DNA of 64,000 nt, taken from assembly GCA_002435755.1 (NCBI GenBank), contig DIYH01000034.1, positions 98,124 to 162,123 on the forward strand, given 5' to 3'. The notes below the pieces were generated by a model. The model worked only from the letters and a program-made list of their open reading frames with translations. It had not been told where the DNA came from and made no database searches. The translations under genes were made by a program, and so were the position numbers. This stretch comes from Flammeovirgaceae bacterium UBA6059 (GTDB lineage: Bacteria > Bacteroidota > Bacteroidia > Cytophagales > Cyclobacteriaceae). This document shows positions 15,843 through 25,694 of this stretch, in pieces. How positions within the stretch are numbered: the first letter of the stretch is position 1; every line of letters begins with the position of its first letter.

Positions 15843-16226
15843 GATATATCTCCTTATTGAAAATGAATGAAATCGAGGCGAAGACCTCGTCTTGATCTGT
15901 TCATAGTAAGGGTCGATATCTTAACAAAATGTAATATTTGAGCTTTTACTTACAATCGTATGACTGCGCAATTCAATGGAGATTGTATTTGAAATTCACT
16001 CTGAAATCGTTCGCTGGTCTTTTACGACTTTGACCTTTTGCATAAGATAATTTTTGGAGTGACTCTGAAATACACTGGTCTTTAAACTCGCGCTACTGGG
16101 ACATATTGAGGTTGAAATGTTCCACATTGTCTTAGCCTTCTTAACCCGATGGTTTTTCCACTTCAAAAAAATTTCATAAGTTGTTGAATTGTTAACATCT
16201 ATTTATCGGTAATCAATCTACCAATA
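15843..16226. other. Boundary region between mobile block and host-like genes
   Basis: Non-coding. It contains the leader of the minus-strand gene at 15842 and an imperfect direct repeat: ACTCTGAAAT + CTGGTCTTT at 15998-16007/16014-16022 and again at 16062-16071/16075-16083. No tRNA or terminal inverted repeat is seen. This is where base composition and ribosome-site style change, so a mobile-element end probably lies here or nearby. Confidence 0.4.
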
Positions 16227-17582
16227 ATGCTTAGGAATCTATTATTCTTCCTCTTAACAGTTCTGGTGATTGCCTGTGGGACAGACCAATCGCAGAACTT
16301 TGAAGTCCTGCAAAAAAGATTCGAAGAGAAACCTGGGTGTAATTGTGCCAAAGGTGGATATAGCCTAGCAGAAGGGCAAGATGTTAACGGGAATGGAACA
16401 CTGGACAATGTTGAAATAGAGACAGTAACTTATAAATGCATTAAGAGCAAAGAGAAAGAGGAGGTTTTAGCATTCCTTCCTTCTGGCTTGATAATATTCG
16501 GAGTTCTCTTTTTAGTTCTTGCCGTTTATTCGACCGTTGACCACTTAAGGCCGCGGAATAAAAACCAGGATCAAGACTTGATTGATGACGCAAATTGCCT
16601 GATTAATTGGGGATTGAAGCGGCATGTAACCATTAAAGATGAGGATGTTAAAAAAGTATTGGCCTTCGAGTCATTGAAAGGAGACTCCAACCATAAAAAT
16701 TACCTCACATTCAAAGAAGAATTTCTAAAGGCCTTAAGGAACATTAGTGATCAACTAAGAGCCATTGAATTTGACGGAGAACCCGTTAACGTTCCAAGTA
16801 TAATAGATATTCAGAAAAAATCTCCAGTAAGAATCTTCTTTTATCTGAAGCTCCCATTGCTAAGAGTATCTAAGGCCATTCGTACATTAATCCATTTTCA
16901 AATTTGGCTATTTGTAGTTTTGATACTTGCACTTAGCATTCAATTCTACTGGTTTAACGGAACAAGCTATTATAGTGATTATGTCCGCCTCGTTGAGAAA
17001 ATTGCTTCAACTAAAAATGGCCTAGCGCTTAACCCCTCCGACTCATTGCAAAAGGTTCTGTTCAAGGAAAATATCGATCAGTATAAATCACAAAAAGATG
17101 ATGTGTTGCGTGGTTTGTGCAAATGGGAAGCTGCTGCCAGCTATGATCCAGATGATAAGCAACGCTTCAATTTCGCCAATTTATCTTGCTGCGAGCATAA
17201 TGAAGGGGGTATTGACAAGATTGAAGATAGACTCATTAGAAGTGTTAAGATCAAACTGAGTCTTTGTGATAGTTACCTATTGCCTCTTCTCTATGGTTTA
17301 CTCGGTGCTATCGTCTTTTCGCTTAGAAATATCACTTATGAAATTGCTCATTACAAATTAAGGTCAACGTCTAAGAACAGGTATTTAACTCGATTGTATT
17401 TAGGAGCATTCGCAGGTATTGCAATTGGATGGTTTGGGGATAGCTTTTCATCAGAAATATTGACTTTTGAAGAGTCCCTGACACCGATAGTTTTGTCTTT
17501 CATAGCTGGCTATAGCATTGAAGTATTCTTTAATCTGATAGACCGGAACATCAAATCAGACAAAAAGATATCAGAAGAATAA
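16227..17582 (+). CDS. Membrane lipoprotein with DUF7151-like module
   Basis: Protein of 451 residues. It starts with a lipoprotein signal (LVIAC, lipid-modified Cys17). Residues 37-72 hold a Cys-flanked module with GQDVNGNGTLDNVEI, the pattern of the DUF7151 repeat often found in exported proteins with calcium-binding-like loops. Transmembrane segments appear at about 83-100, 225-245, 350-370, 390-405 and 420-440. A single DUF7151-type module on a multi-pass membrane protein is unusual. No transport motif is seen. It is the first host-style gene after the mobile block and is convergent with the PD40 gene at 17875, sharing a bidirectional hairpin. Confidence 0.6.
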   Translation: MLRNLLFFLLTVLVIACGTDQSQNFEVLQKRFEEKPGCNCAKGGYSLAEGQDVNGNGTLDNVEIETVTYKCIKSKEKEEVLAFLPSGLIIFGVLFLVLAVYSTVDHLRPRNKNQDQDLIDDANCLINWGLKRHVTIKDEDVKKVLAFESLKGDSNHKNYLTFKEEFLKALRNISDQLRAIEFDGEPVNVPSIIDIQKKSPVRIFFYLKLPLLRVSKAIRTLIHFQIWLFVVLILALSIQFYWFNGTSYYSDYVRLVEKIASTKNGLALNPSDSLQKVLFKENIDQYKSQKDDVLRGLCKWEAAASYDPDDKQRFNFANLSCCEHNEGGIDKIEDRLIRSVKIKLSLCDSYLLPLLYGLLGAIVFSLRNITYEIAHYKLRSTSKNRYLTRLYLGAFAGIAIGWFGDSFSSEILTFEESLTPIVLSFIAGYSIEVFFNLIDRNIKSDKKISEE

Positions 17583-17683
17583 GCTCTTGTTTTGAAACGC
17601 GTCTTTGATTTATGTACAAAAACTAAATGAGATAACTTATGCGACTAATTGATTGGGTGCTTTGGTAGACGATTTCGATATGT

Positions 17684-17722
17684 CTTTTTAAGCATTATCA
17701 AAAGGAATAAATGCTTAAAAAG
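17684..17722. terminator. Bidirectional intrinsic terminator
   Basis: Perfect 13-bp inverted repeat (CTTTTTAAGCATT at 17684-17696, reverse complement at 17710-17722) with a 13-base loop. Each stem starts or ends in an A/T run of five, so it can work for both converging genes (16227-17582 and 17875-18753). Confidence 0.75.
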
Positions 17723-17874
17723 TTTCGCAGTAAATGGAGGACGCTCAGTAGCATTACCTTAAGCTCTTATACTTTGTCAAAAATGATAATTGGATGATAC
17801 TAGTATTGATTTGGATAACTTATATTAAAGGTCATTTGCACTTGACATGCTTTTGCTGTATTTCTGCGACTTGA

Positions 17875-18753
17875 CTAAGGTTTGGATTTCAACTCCTTCA
17901 GTAAGGTATCAAATGATACTTGGTAAATGTTCAGCTGCCCATCTTTGCCTCTTGTGAAATAAAGAGTTTTCTCATCTCTCGAAACGAACGGTAGGGATTC
18001 AAAACCATCATTGTTGACGCGAGGACCTAAGTTTTTTGCTTGTCCCCAGCCCCCATTTTCTCTGAAACTGATATAGAGGTCACCACGCCCATATCCACCG
18101 TCTTTAGTTGAGTAGAATATCAAATATTCTTCTTCAGGTGATACAAAGGCATGACCTTCCCAGGCATCAGTGTTGATATTGGAGCATAGCTTTACTGGAG
18201 TATCAAATCCCCCGCCTACTTTTTTCGAATACCAAATATCAGGTTCCGAAAACCCAGGCTTATTAGCTCGAAAAAAATACAATGTCTCATCAGAGGTGGT
18301 ACTTGGAAAGCCTTCATTAAAACTGGAATTAATGAAATCTGGCAATTGATAAGGACGACCCCACCCATTCTCTTCTAAATCAACAACCCAAATGTCATAG
18401 TCTTCCTTCCAACCATCTTGCATGGCGTTTCGATTCGACATGAAATACATTTTATTTCCATCTGGAGTTAACAGTGGATCTGGATCTGAAAATATCCCGG
18501 AAAATTCCACCTTTGTGGGTTCACTCCATTGTGAGTTGACGAGCATGGATTTCATAATTTGATCTCTATCGTTTTCGAATTTCCTGGCAAAATATAGTGT
18601 CTTGCCATCGGGTGATAGGGTGGTGCAATAATCATCACCTGTAGATATAATCCCAGGGGCTACAATTTCAGCCATATCCTGTGAATAGGACTTTATTATT
18701 AGAAAATACAATAATACGGCTAGAAGAGCTCTCCAAATTGTTCTGTTTTCCAT
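17875..18753 (-). CDS. Exported PD40 (TolB-like) beta-propeller protein
   Basis: Protein of 292 residues with a signal peptide (about 1-24, ending SYSQ). It contains about five PD40/WD40-like blades with the usual SPDGKTLYFAR, TPDGNKMYFMS, SPEEEYLIFYS and SRDEKTLYFTR strands. PD40 domains in Bacteroidota occur in periplasmic or surface proteins and in OmpA-like fusions; this one is propeller only. It is a paralogue of the propeller half of the divergently transcribed lipoprotein at 19451-20824. Just before the start is a 9-bp dyad that may be an operator. Confidence 0.75.
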   Translation of the reverse strand: MENRTIWRALLAVLLYFLIIKSYSQDMAEIVAPGIISTGDDYCTTLSPDGKTLYFARKFENDRDQIMKSMLVNSQWSEPTKVEFSGIFSDPDPLLTPDGNKMYFMSNRNAMQDGWKEDYDIWVVDLEENGWGRPYQLPDFINSSFNEGFPSTTSDETLYFFRANKPGFSEPDIWYSKKVGGGFDTPVKLCSNINTDAWEGHAFVSPEEEYLIFYSTKDGGYGRGDLYISFRENGGWGQAKNLGPRVNNDGFESLPFVSRDEKTLYFTRGKDGQLNIYQVSFDTLLKELKSKP

Positions 18754-19450
18754 CTTTGAATAGGTTTATTGTGATTGATTATTAGGATAATCACAATGTT
18801 AAACGAGGAGGCTCGATCACGTGAATTGTAAAAAACGGCTAAAATCGGATCACTGAGACCTATAATCGAATATCAGTAGTATGAAACCAGGGCATCTAGA
18901 ACGAATGGCATGGCGTGCTACTTATTGATTTATTTGTATTTCCTATTTGAAAGCCAACTCTTTCCTCAATTGATCCCTGTAATATTTCTCTTATGAACAG
19001 TGCCTTGGCATCATATAAGGCATTGCAGGTGGGTGCTAGTCGGAAACCTAGTTTTGCCCTACGGGGAAGATGACGGTTGTGCTTGAATTGTCGTCCTTTT
19101 CCCAAAAATGGTTCTGACGTATGGAATTGTCTTTAGCCTTATTCTTGGTTTGGGCAGCGGTTATAGTTGCCATAATACAATCTAAGGTGAGGAAACAAGC
19201 CACTTACTTTTCATCATTATTCGGTTTTTTGATATACCTCACTAAATGTATAGGTAAACGAGGTTGAGTTTGGATATGATGAACCTTCAAGGAGTTATTT
19301 TGTCCGGTTTCTACAAGACCCCGATTCAATTTATAAGACCTGTCAGGCCTTCAAATGATTGACCTCTATATTAACTGTTAGATGTTGGCCGATTATTACA
19401 ACTCATTGGTAAAGATACCCGCGTAATTAGGGATAACCAATTAGACAGAT
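18754..19450. other. Intergenic region between two divergent PD40 genes
   Basis: Must contain the promoters of both genes. Only the dyad at 18768-18797 is clear. An open frame of 69 codons on the minus strand (18896-19105) has no ribosome site or recognisable content, and I treat it as chance or a remnant. Confidence 0.4.
18768..18797. promoter_or_regulatory. Dyad upstream of PD40 gene, candidate operator
   Basis: ATTGTGATT (18768-18776) and AATCACAAT (18789-18797) form a perfect 9-bp inverted repeat with a 12-base spacer, 15 bases upstream of the minus-strand start at 18753. The spacing suits a dimeric regulator or a leader hairpin. Confidence 0.45.
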
Positions 19451-20824
19451 ATGAACCGTTTGTTTTGCTTCTCAATTGTACTATTCACTTTCACAGCATG
19501 TCAGCAGGGCTTCCAACAACCAAGTGATACAGACCTTGATAGTCGTACAGATTCACTTTTGACAGAGCTGATGGATCTCGAAGGTGTTTGGAAGGGAAAC
19601 TACAGATGGTCGGGTGCAAAGGAAGGTAGTGGCAATATTTCCGTGCGCTATGCGCCCATTGGCAATATGGCCATTAGCGAAAATCACATCTATGATAACG
19701 ATCAGATCGCCATGTCAAGTGTATATCATTTGGACGGAAGCGATCTTAAAATGACACATTATTGTTGGCTCAACCAGCCAGAATTAATTCTTGATCAATG
19801 CGATCTAGAGAATAAATCGATCTACTTCAAGACCACCAAGGTGGGTAACTTTGATCGAAGTTCCGGACATGTCACTCAAATCAATCTGTGGCGATTAGAG
19901 ACCGACAGCCTTCATATTGTATTCACTTTTGAAGAAGAGGACGCTACAAGTGTAGAACGGATTGAGTTACGTCGCACTGGATACGGCAATCGAGGGGCTA
20001 AGCGGTTCTCGGAGAATATAAATTCAAGTGGACACGCCTATGGTATTTCCTTTACCAATGATATGCAAAAAGCCTATTATACGTTTAAACAACTTGGAGC
20101 GGACAAGTCTTTTATCTATACTTCTGACTATAGCAACGGTGCTTGGAGCGACCCAGTGATTACCAACTTTTCTGGTCAATACGAGGAGTTTGACCCTAAT
20201 ATATCTCCAGATAACACCGTAATGTTCATTATGACAAGTCGACCTGAAGCCGGCCATATACCCAATGATAACTTTGACATCTGGTATTTAAGAAACGAGC
20301 ATGGTGAATGGGTCGACCCTAAACCACTAAATGCGGAGGTCAATACAGATAGGACAGAAGGTGTTGTAGGTATATCCAGCAATAACCAGATGTACTTTTT
20401 CTCCTCTCGGGAAGGAGGCTTTGGTTCATCTGACGTCTACGAAGCTGAGTTTAATGAAGGTGAACCAACAAATGTTAAAAATCTTGGTGACCTAATTAAC
20501 ACGGAATATTGGGATGGGCATCCAACCGTTAGCCCCGATGGGAAATTATTGATTTATTATTCTAACAAACCGTGGGATACATATGGCAACGGAGACTTGT
20601 ACGCCTCTATCAATATTGACGGAGCGTGGTCAAAACCGAAAAACCTAGGCCCTAAAGTCAATTCGGCGGAATGCGAGATTACCCCTTCTTTTAGCCCGGA
20701 CATGAAATTACTATTCTTCGGTAGGGTACACACCACAGAAAGCTCAAAAATCGGTGTCGCTAATAGGAGCATTTGGTATGTCCCCTTGGATGAGTTGGGC
20801 CTGGACTATAGTGTCAGTCAGTAA
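19451..20824 (+). CDS. PD40 beta-propeller lipoprotein with N-terminal beta-rich domain
   Basis: Protein of 457 residues. Lipoprotein signal (FTAC, Cys17). About residues 35-175 form a beta-rich domain with GVWKGNYRW and repeated strands, resembling DUF1579/lipocalin-like domains. Residues 180-450 are a PD40 propeller with SPDNTVMFIMTS, SPDGKLLIYYS and SPDMKLLFFGR. Likely exported to the periplasm or outer membrane; ligand unknown. Its propeller resembles the protein encoded divergently at 17875-18753, suggesting duplication. Confidence 0.72.
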   Translation: MNRLFCFSIVLFTFTACQQGFQQPSDTDLDSRTDSLLTELMDLEGVWKGNYRWSGAKEGSGNISVRYAPIGNMAISENHIYDNDQIAMSSVYHLDGSDLKMTHYCWLNQPELILDQCDLENKSIYFKTTKVGNFDRSSGHVTQINLWRLETDSLHIVFTFEEEDATSVERIELRRTGYGNRGAKRFSENINSSGHAYGISFTNDMQKAYYTFKQLGADKSFIYTSDYSNGAWSDPVITNFSGQYEEFDPNISPDNTVMFIMTSRPEAGHIPNDNFDIWYLRNEHGEWVDPKPLNAEVNTDRTEGVVGISSNNQMYFFSSREGGFGSSDVYEAEFNEGEPTNVKNLGDLINTEYWDGHPTVSPDGKLLIYYSNKPWDTYGNGDLYASINIDGAWSKPKNLGPKVNSAECEITPSFSPDMKLLFFGRVHTTESSKIGVANRSIWYVPLDELGLDYSVSQ

Positions 20825-21198
20825 AACTTATCATCTTAATCTCATTCTACTGCCATACATTTTTTTCATCCTGATACTAAATGGTACTCAATCAAGCTAA
20901 AACCCGCCAAACAGCATAAAAAGAAACGTGCAATTTTTGATGCTCCTTATATCATATCGATATGTGACGGGTTAGTTTCCTCCGGGGATGAGGTTCTGGA
21001 GGATTTTCAGATTTAGTTGGTATTGACCTCTGATTGTAAGACTAACCCTATTATTTAACTAAGATTGATACAGCTAAAAAATTGGAATTGAGGGATTGTT
21101 CGATCTGTGCGAAAAAATTGTCCGTTTTTTACAATCGTATCTCGCCGAATGACCGTTAGCCTATGTGTTAAATCTTACACCTGTAGATAAAAGTGTTT
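20825..21198. other. Intergenic region upstream of DinB gene
   Basis: No gene seen. It contains a 12-bp perfect palindrome CATATCGATATG (20953-20964) nested between AACCCG (20901-20906) and CGGGTT (20968-20973). Terminator of the PD40 gene and promoter of the DinB gene are expected here but not identified. Confidence 0.35.
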
Positions 21199-21720
21199 AT
21201 GGAATTCGTAATAGAACATGCAAAAGTATTATTGTCCAAAACCCCTACAATACTAGATACTTGGTTACGTGACTTACCGCAAGAATGGTTAGTCAATAAT
21301 GAGGGTCAGGATACATGGAGTCCATATGATGTCGTAGGTCACCTTATACATGGAGAATTAAACGATTGGATTGTAAGGACTAAGATCATACTTGATCGTC
21401 ATGAGGGTCAATTTAAGCCTTTTGATCGGCTTGCTCAATTTGAGAATAGCCAAGGAAAGACAATAGGTGATCTACTTGATGAATTTGGAAATCTTCGCGT
21501 AGATAACTTGAAGACGTTGGATAAATTAGAGATTACAGAGGAAGAGCTTAAGCTTGTAGGTATTCATCCAGAGTTCGGACGGGTCACACTGAAACAATTA
21601 CTTTCAACTTGGGTAGCACACGATTTGGGCCATATTTTGCAGATATCTCGAACGATGGTTAAGAACTATCGCACAGAAATAGGTCCTTGGACTAAATATC
21701 TCTCTGTTTTTCATACTTAA
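21199..21720 (+). CDS. DinB-family protein
   Basis: About 173 residues from the ATG at 21199 (a GTG two codons earlier is also open). Four-helix-bundle pattern of the DinB/YfiT-like family, with candidate metal-binding histidines in VGHLIHGELNDW and in WVAHDLGHILQISR. Family members include metal-dependent thiol transferases and many of unknown reaction, so no substrate is given. It is followed 79 bases later by an AraC regulator on the same strand and may be controlled by it. Confidence 0.82.
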   Translation: MEFVIEHAKVLLSKTPTILDTWLRDLPQEWLVNNEGQDTWSPYDVVGHLIHGELNDWIVRTKIILDRHEGQFKPFDRLAQFENSQGKTIGDLLDEFGNLRVDNLKTLDKLEITEEELKLVGIHPEFGRVTLKQLLSTWVAHDLGHILQISRTMVKNYRTEIGPWTKYLSVFHT

Positions 21721-21799
21721 GCATCAATAACAAACCTGCCTTTGCGATTAATCATCCAATGGGTAGAAAAAGTCTATATTGAGGAGTATTGATTGAATA

Positions 21800-22609
21800 A
21801 TGTCACTCAAAAAATTTCGTCCACGGGTACTCACCAAAGCCATTAAATCTATCTATTTCCTCCGAACAGATAGAGTATCTGACGAATTGGAGCTTCATCG
21901 GCATCTTCCCGATGGTACGTTTGATCTTATCCTAAACTTGGGAGATCCTATTTATCATATTAATGCCCAGAGCGAGATGAGGAGGCCAGATAATATCTTG
22001 ATAGGCGGTGTGTCGGAAGCATTTTATCTAAAGTATCCCAAAAGGACGTGGCTAGCATGCGTGGTTTTTCAACCTGGCTATGCCTCTCTTTTCTTAAAAG
22101 ATCGCTTAGATAGTGTTACTGCACAGACCATTGAATCTTCTTTGATTTACGGAAAGGATGTGCATCAATTGGAACAGGAGTTAAGGGCTAACATCGAAGA
22201 TGAACAACGCGCGTGGTTACTGGAACAGTTCTTGATCAGAAAAGCCGATTCAAAGCCTTCTTACTATCATGAACGAATGGCTTATACATGCGATCTGATT
22301 TCCAGATGTGATAAAATGAGCATGTCCAACCTTTCTAGCGAGGTGTGCATGAGTGAGCGTAATTTTAGAAGAATATTCAAAGAACTGGTCGGCTATACGC
22401 CTAAACAGTTTGCGAAGATTCGCAGGATCAAAAAAGTGATGTATCTGCTGAAGGACAAGAGGAGGATTCTTGAGTGTGCTATACAGTTAGGCTTCTACGA
22501 CACGGCCCACTTGATCCATGACTTTCAGTCGATCGCTGGAACTTCACCGGTAACATTTTCAGAGAAGTTTGACAGGTTAGACGAGATCTTCATGAGCTTT
22601 AATAACTAG
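21800..22609 (+). CDS. AraC-family transcriptional regulator
   Basis: Protein of 269 residues. The N-terminal half (about 1-150; ELHRHLPDGTFDLILNLGDP, then IGGVSEAFYL) is the DUF6597-type sensor domain, a cupin-like fold common in Bacteroidota. The C-terminal 100 residues contain the two helix-turn-helix motifs of AraC (MSNLSSEVCMSERNFRRIFK and AIQLGFYDTAHLIHDFQSIA). It lies between the DinB gene and a small exported protein gene, its likely targets. Confidence 0.88.
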   Translation: MSLKKFRPRVLTKAIKSIYFLRTDRVSDELELHRHLPDGTFDLILNLGDPIYHINAQSEMRRPDNILIGGVSEAFYLKYPKRTWLACVVFQPGYASLFLKDRLDSVTAQTIESSLIYGKDVHQLEQELRANIEDEQRAWLLEQFLIRKADSKPSYYHERMAYTCDLISRCDKMSMSNLSSEVCMSERNFRRIFKELVGYTPKQFAKIRRIKKVMYLLKDKRRILECAIQLGFYDTAHLIHDFQSIAGTSPVTFSEKFDRLDEIFMSFNN

Positions 22610-22689
22610 AGTATGTATCTCTCGGGTTTGGCCAATTTGTACAATTCCTGACACAATCGTTTTAGTATCATTGAGAAAAAGTGATACCA

Positions 22690-23274
22690 ATGAAAACCTT
22701 ACTTTGCCTACTGACATTATTAATTAGTGTGTATCAGTTGTTCGCCCAAGAGTTCGTCCCTTATCCAACACAGATTGAGATGGCTGTGATGGCCTGCCCT
22801 GAAGGTCTTAGGGAAGAAGCGAGGGTATACGGGTACAATAAGACCGGAGAATTGATTGTGCTTAGAGAAGGAAGTAATGAACTAGTCTGTCTTTCTGACA
22901 ATCCTGGTCGGGAGGGATTTGAAGTAGATTGTTACCATAAAAGCTTAGAGCCATTTATGGCCCGAGGAAGAGCTTTGAGAAGTGAAGGAAAAACGTTCAA
23001 TGAGATCTACGATATACGAGAAAAAGAAGCAATAGCTGGAACATTGGATATGCCTGATAACCCAAGTACATTATGGGTCTACTATGGAAAGAATGCTTCG
23101 TTTGACTTTGATCATGGAGAGTTGACAGGAGGTAAATTCAGATATGTGGTATATGTACCGTTTGCCACCCAGAATACAACGGGATTACCTCTGAAGCCCA
23201 ATGGTGCTGGTCATCCGTGGCTTATGGATCCAGGAAAGCATAACGCGCATATCATGATTTCTCCAACGAATTAG
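22690..23274 (+). CDS. Small exported protein, unknown function
   Basis: About 194 residues from ATG 22690 (a GTG at 22681 is in frame). Clear signal peptide ending in QLFAQ. The mature part has acidic and aromatic segments and a C-terminal PNGAGHPWLMDPGKHNAHIMI stretch that looks structured, but I do not recognise the family. Same strand as the AraC gene, 80 bases downstream. Confidence 0.6.
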   Translation: MKTLLCLLTLLISVYQLFAQEFVPYPTQIEMAVMACPEGLREEARVYGYNKTGELIVLREGSNELVCLSDNPGREGFEVDCYHKSLEPFMARGRALRSEGKTFNEIYDIREKEAIAGTLDMPDNPSTLWVYYGKNASFDFDHGELTGGKFRYVVYVPFATQNTTGLPLKPNGAGHPWLMDPGKHNAHIMISPTN

Positions 23275-23373
23275 TTAAGAAAGGTTCCAAAATAAGCCTG
23301 ATGTACACGACACATTCCTCTCAGGGTGTTTCATATGGGTGAGCACCAGAGTGCAGTAGTCATTTATTGCTAA

Positions 23374-24393
23374 TCAATTCTGATTTACCAGGATGTTCAT
23401 CGCTTCAAGTAATTGATGGTCAATACCTGAATGAGCGTCTGTTGAGTCTTGTGAAACATAAATGTCAGGAGGAACCCCATTCCATTCAATAGGAATACTG
23501 TCTCGGCGAAATATGGCTGATAAATTAAGATCAATTCCTTTCCCACTTGGTAGTAAAAAAAGTCCATCAGCATTAGTGGACATACCTGCTCCTGCAGTGG
23601 TATCTCCTAACAATGTGATATGATCTTGACCACGTAATCGATCGGCGAATACCTCAGCGGCACTAAAGCAGGTACCATTGATTAGGAGTATTATGGGTTT
23701 GGTAAAATTCAAGCTTGAATTCCTTTTTATAGTACCTGGAGGTATGACCTCTCTTACACTTATTTGGTAACCGCTTAAGATGTCTTGAGAAATCAAATAA
23801 CCGGTTATATGATCATATACCCGACTGCTTCCTCCATCGTTTTCGCGAATGTCAATGATTATACCCTCTGCACTACTCAGGTAATTCAAACACTCGGCGA
23901 ACTCGTGTTGTCGCCCATCCAAAAGGCTTCCGAAGGTTGAAAGACGAATGTATCCAATATCATTGTCGATGAACTCATATGCAATTGTGTTGTTTCCCGT
24001 GAGTAGCAACTTTTTATCGAAATAAGTTCTTATCACTTCTGGATCAAATGCACCGCTTGACTTGGCTACTCTAGGCGGTAGAAATGTTCTTATTTTGGTT
24101 CCTCCTAGTGTTACAACCGAGGCATGACCATCTTGTAATTCACCCACCATATCAAAAAGGATTTGGTAGATGCCGTCACCAACTACATTTTCTGAACGAG
24201 CCTTGTATTTCATGTAGACATTAACCCAATCAATATCTTTATAATCTATTAATGGGTAATTCTGGTTGATATATTCCCATGCAGTCTCAAAATCCAATGC
24301 ATTAAGCTGAGATGAAGTTTCGTCAACAATAAGATGGTGACATCCTATCATGAATATCAGTGAAATCAGATATGGAGAGAGTGATTTCATCAT
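23374..24393 (-). CDS. S41-family (tail-specific/CtpA-like) peptidase, lipoprotein
   Basis: Protein of 339 residues with a lipoprotein signal (LIFMIGC, Cys18). The S41 core follows: DIGYIRLSTFGS, GIIIDIRENDGGSS, and the nucleophile region LLINGTCFSAAEVFADRL with Ser at about residue 244, then LGDTTAGAG. A PDZ domain is not evident, as in many small Bacteroidota S41 lipoproteins. It probably cleaves proteins or peptides in the periplasm or at the cell surface. Its ATG overlaps the stop of the upstream outer-membrane-like gene (ATGA), so the two are translated together. Confidence 0.85.
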   Translation of the reverse strand: MMKSLSPYLISLIFMIGCHHLIVDETSSQLNALDFETAWEYINQNYPLIDYKDIDWVNVYMKYKARSENVVGDGIYQILFDMVGELQDGHASVVTLGGTKIRTFLPPRVAKSSGAFDPEVIRTYFDKKLLLTGNNTIAYEFIDNDIGYIRLSTFGSLLDGRQHEFAECLNYLSSAEGIIIDIRENDGGSSRVYDHITGYLISQDILSGYQISVREVIPPGTIKRNSSLNFTKPIILLINGTCFSAAEVFADRLRGQDHITLLGDTTAGAGMSTNADGLFLLPSGKGIDLNLSAIFRRDSIPIEWNGVPPDIYVSQDSTDAHSGIDHQLLEAMNILVNQN

Positions 24394-25196
24394 CTCCGGG
24401 AGAAGTTATAAGCTAGCCCCATTTCTACACCAGATTGGCCTGCCTGGAAGTTTTGATTCCAACCTGTATTTCTGGTGAACCGGTTTCTAATCGTAAGGAA
24501 GGGACTTAGGCGAGGTAGAATGGAGTAGTACAATGTAGCATCAAGAGCCACGTCAAGGTTCTGATAAGATGCAAGTACGTATGCACTGAATTCATCAGAT
24601 AAATCGGACCTCAGACTCGCTGCTAAGAGGCTAAAACTAAAGTCTAATTGAAGTATCAGTCGAGTAGACATTTGATGGAATAGCTGAGCATTTAGCCGCA
24701 AAGGGATTTCTTCAAAGATGGAAACCACCTCTTGCTCTAGCCGGCCACCCTGCGCAACATCCTGTGTTCTAACGTAAAGTCGAATACCGTAGCCAGGTCC
24801 GATATTCAATGTAGATGCTTTTCCTAGTATGTCAAACTTCAGAATGCGGTACCAATGATCTATCATAATCTCAAACTGCAAAACGCTGGCCGTGAGATTT
24901 GGTAAGCCTTCGGTCTGTAGGGATGAAATATTTGAAACATCAGTGCTGATTCGAAATCCTTTAGTCTCATGAGTTTTATGCCAATATATTGAGATCGGAG
25001 TGAAGCTACCGGAGTAACGACTTTCGGATAAGAACTCATCTCTGTTGGAATACCAATGATGCCCACTACTAAACCCGAGAATTGAAGAGTTGCCTGGTGC
25101 AGCAGAGGCTGAGTCTTGGCTAAGACTGATTTGGGAAGAAAATAGACTGAATTGGAGTAACAGAATTATTCTTAACAGAAATTGTTGGCTATACAT
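24390..25196 (-). CDS. Predicted outer-membrane beta-barrel protein
   Basis: About 268 residues from the ATG at 25196; a longer frame reaches 25328, but its extra 44 residues precede a classic signal peptide (MYSQQFLLRIILLLQFSLF...), so I place the start at 25196. The mature protein alternates aromatic and polar residues in beta strands and ends in a barrel-like strand (GVEMGLAYNFSRR). Candidate small outer-membrane barrel of unknown role, coupled to the S41 lipoprotein gene by ATGA. Confidence 0.6.
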   Translation of the reverse strand: MYSQQFLLRIILLLQFSLFSSQISLSQDSASAAPGNSSILGFSSGHHWYSNRDEFLSESRYSGSFTPISIYWHKTHETKGFRISTDVSNISSLQTEGLPNLTASVLQFEIMIDHWYRILKFDILGKASTLNIGPGYGIRLYVRTQDVAQGGRLEQEVVSIFEEIPLRLNAQLFHQMSTRLILQLDFSFSLLAASLRSDLSDEFSAYVLASYQNLDVALDATLYYSILPRLSPFLTIRNRFTRNTGWNQNFQAGQSGVEMGLAYNFSRR

Positions 25197-25694
25197 ATTC
25201 TTTACTTGCCTTATCGCCTTTTTTGCAACAACGAGTTCAGCAGGATTGATAGGAGTTGAGATTTTGAAACGATGGCCATGTTTTTTTGAACGCTCAACAC
25301 AACAAGAAGCCTTGTATATTTCGGCCAATATCAGATACCTACAGACAGGTGCTTATAGGAATTTCTCATCTCAAAGGGAACAAGCCTTCTCCACATGATA
25401 TGTTTGTTATGAAGGAAATCGGCCTTTAATTGACGTATAAGGTCAGTTCTTATCTGAAAAAAATTGCGCAGACAAAAGACGGACAAGAATATGTTGGCTT
25501 CTCATCTTTTTCCCATTCTTAATGAGAAAATGGTGAGCCATGCTTCCTGTTTGCTGAATAACTTGGAAATTCACGTGAAAATCATGTCAATCACGATTGT
25601 CGTATAAAACTAGGGAAGGAATTACACCTTCAGAATGTAGAAATCTGTTTGTGAATGGAAACGCGAAATAGTTTTCATTGGATTTGAGAATCTG
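25197..25694. other. Intergenic region, 498 bases
   Basis: No convincing gene. It contains a 7-bp inverted repeat TTCTCAT/ATGAGAA (25499-25505 and 25522-25528) and the palindrome TTCACGTGAA (25570-25579). It must hold the promoter of the barrel/S41 pair and the end of the permease gene at 25695. Confidence 0.35.

Noticed and set aside
18896..19105. 69-codon minus-strand frame in the PD40 intergenic region
   Set aside because: Basic, low-information sequence with no ribosome site and no recognisable domain; likely chance or an unrecognisable remnant.
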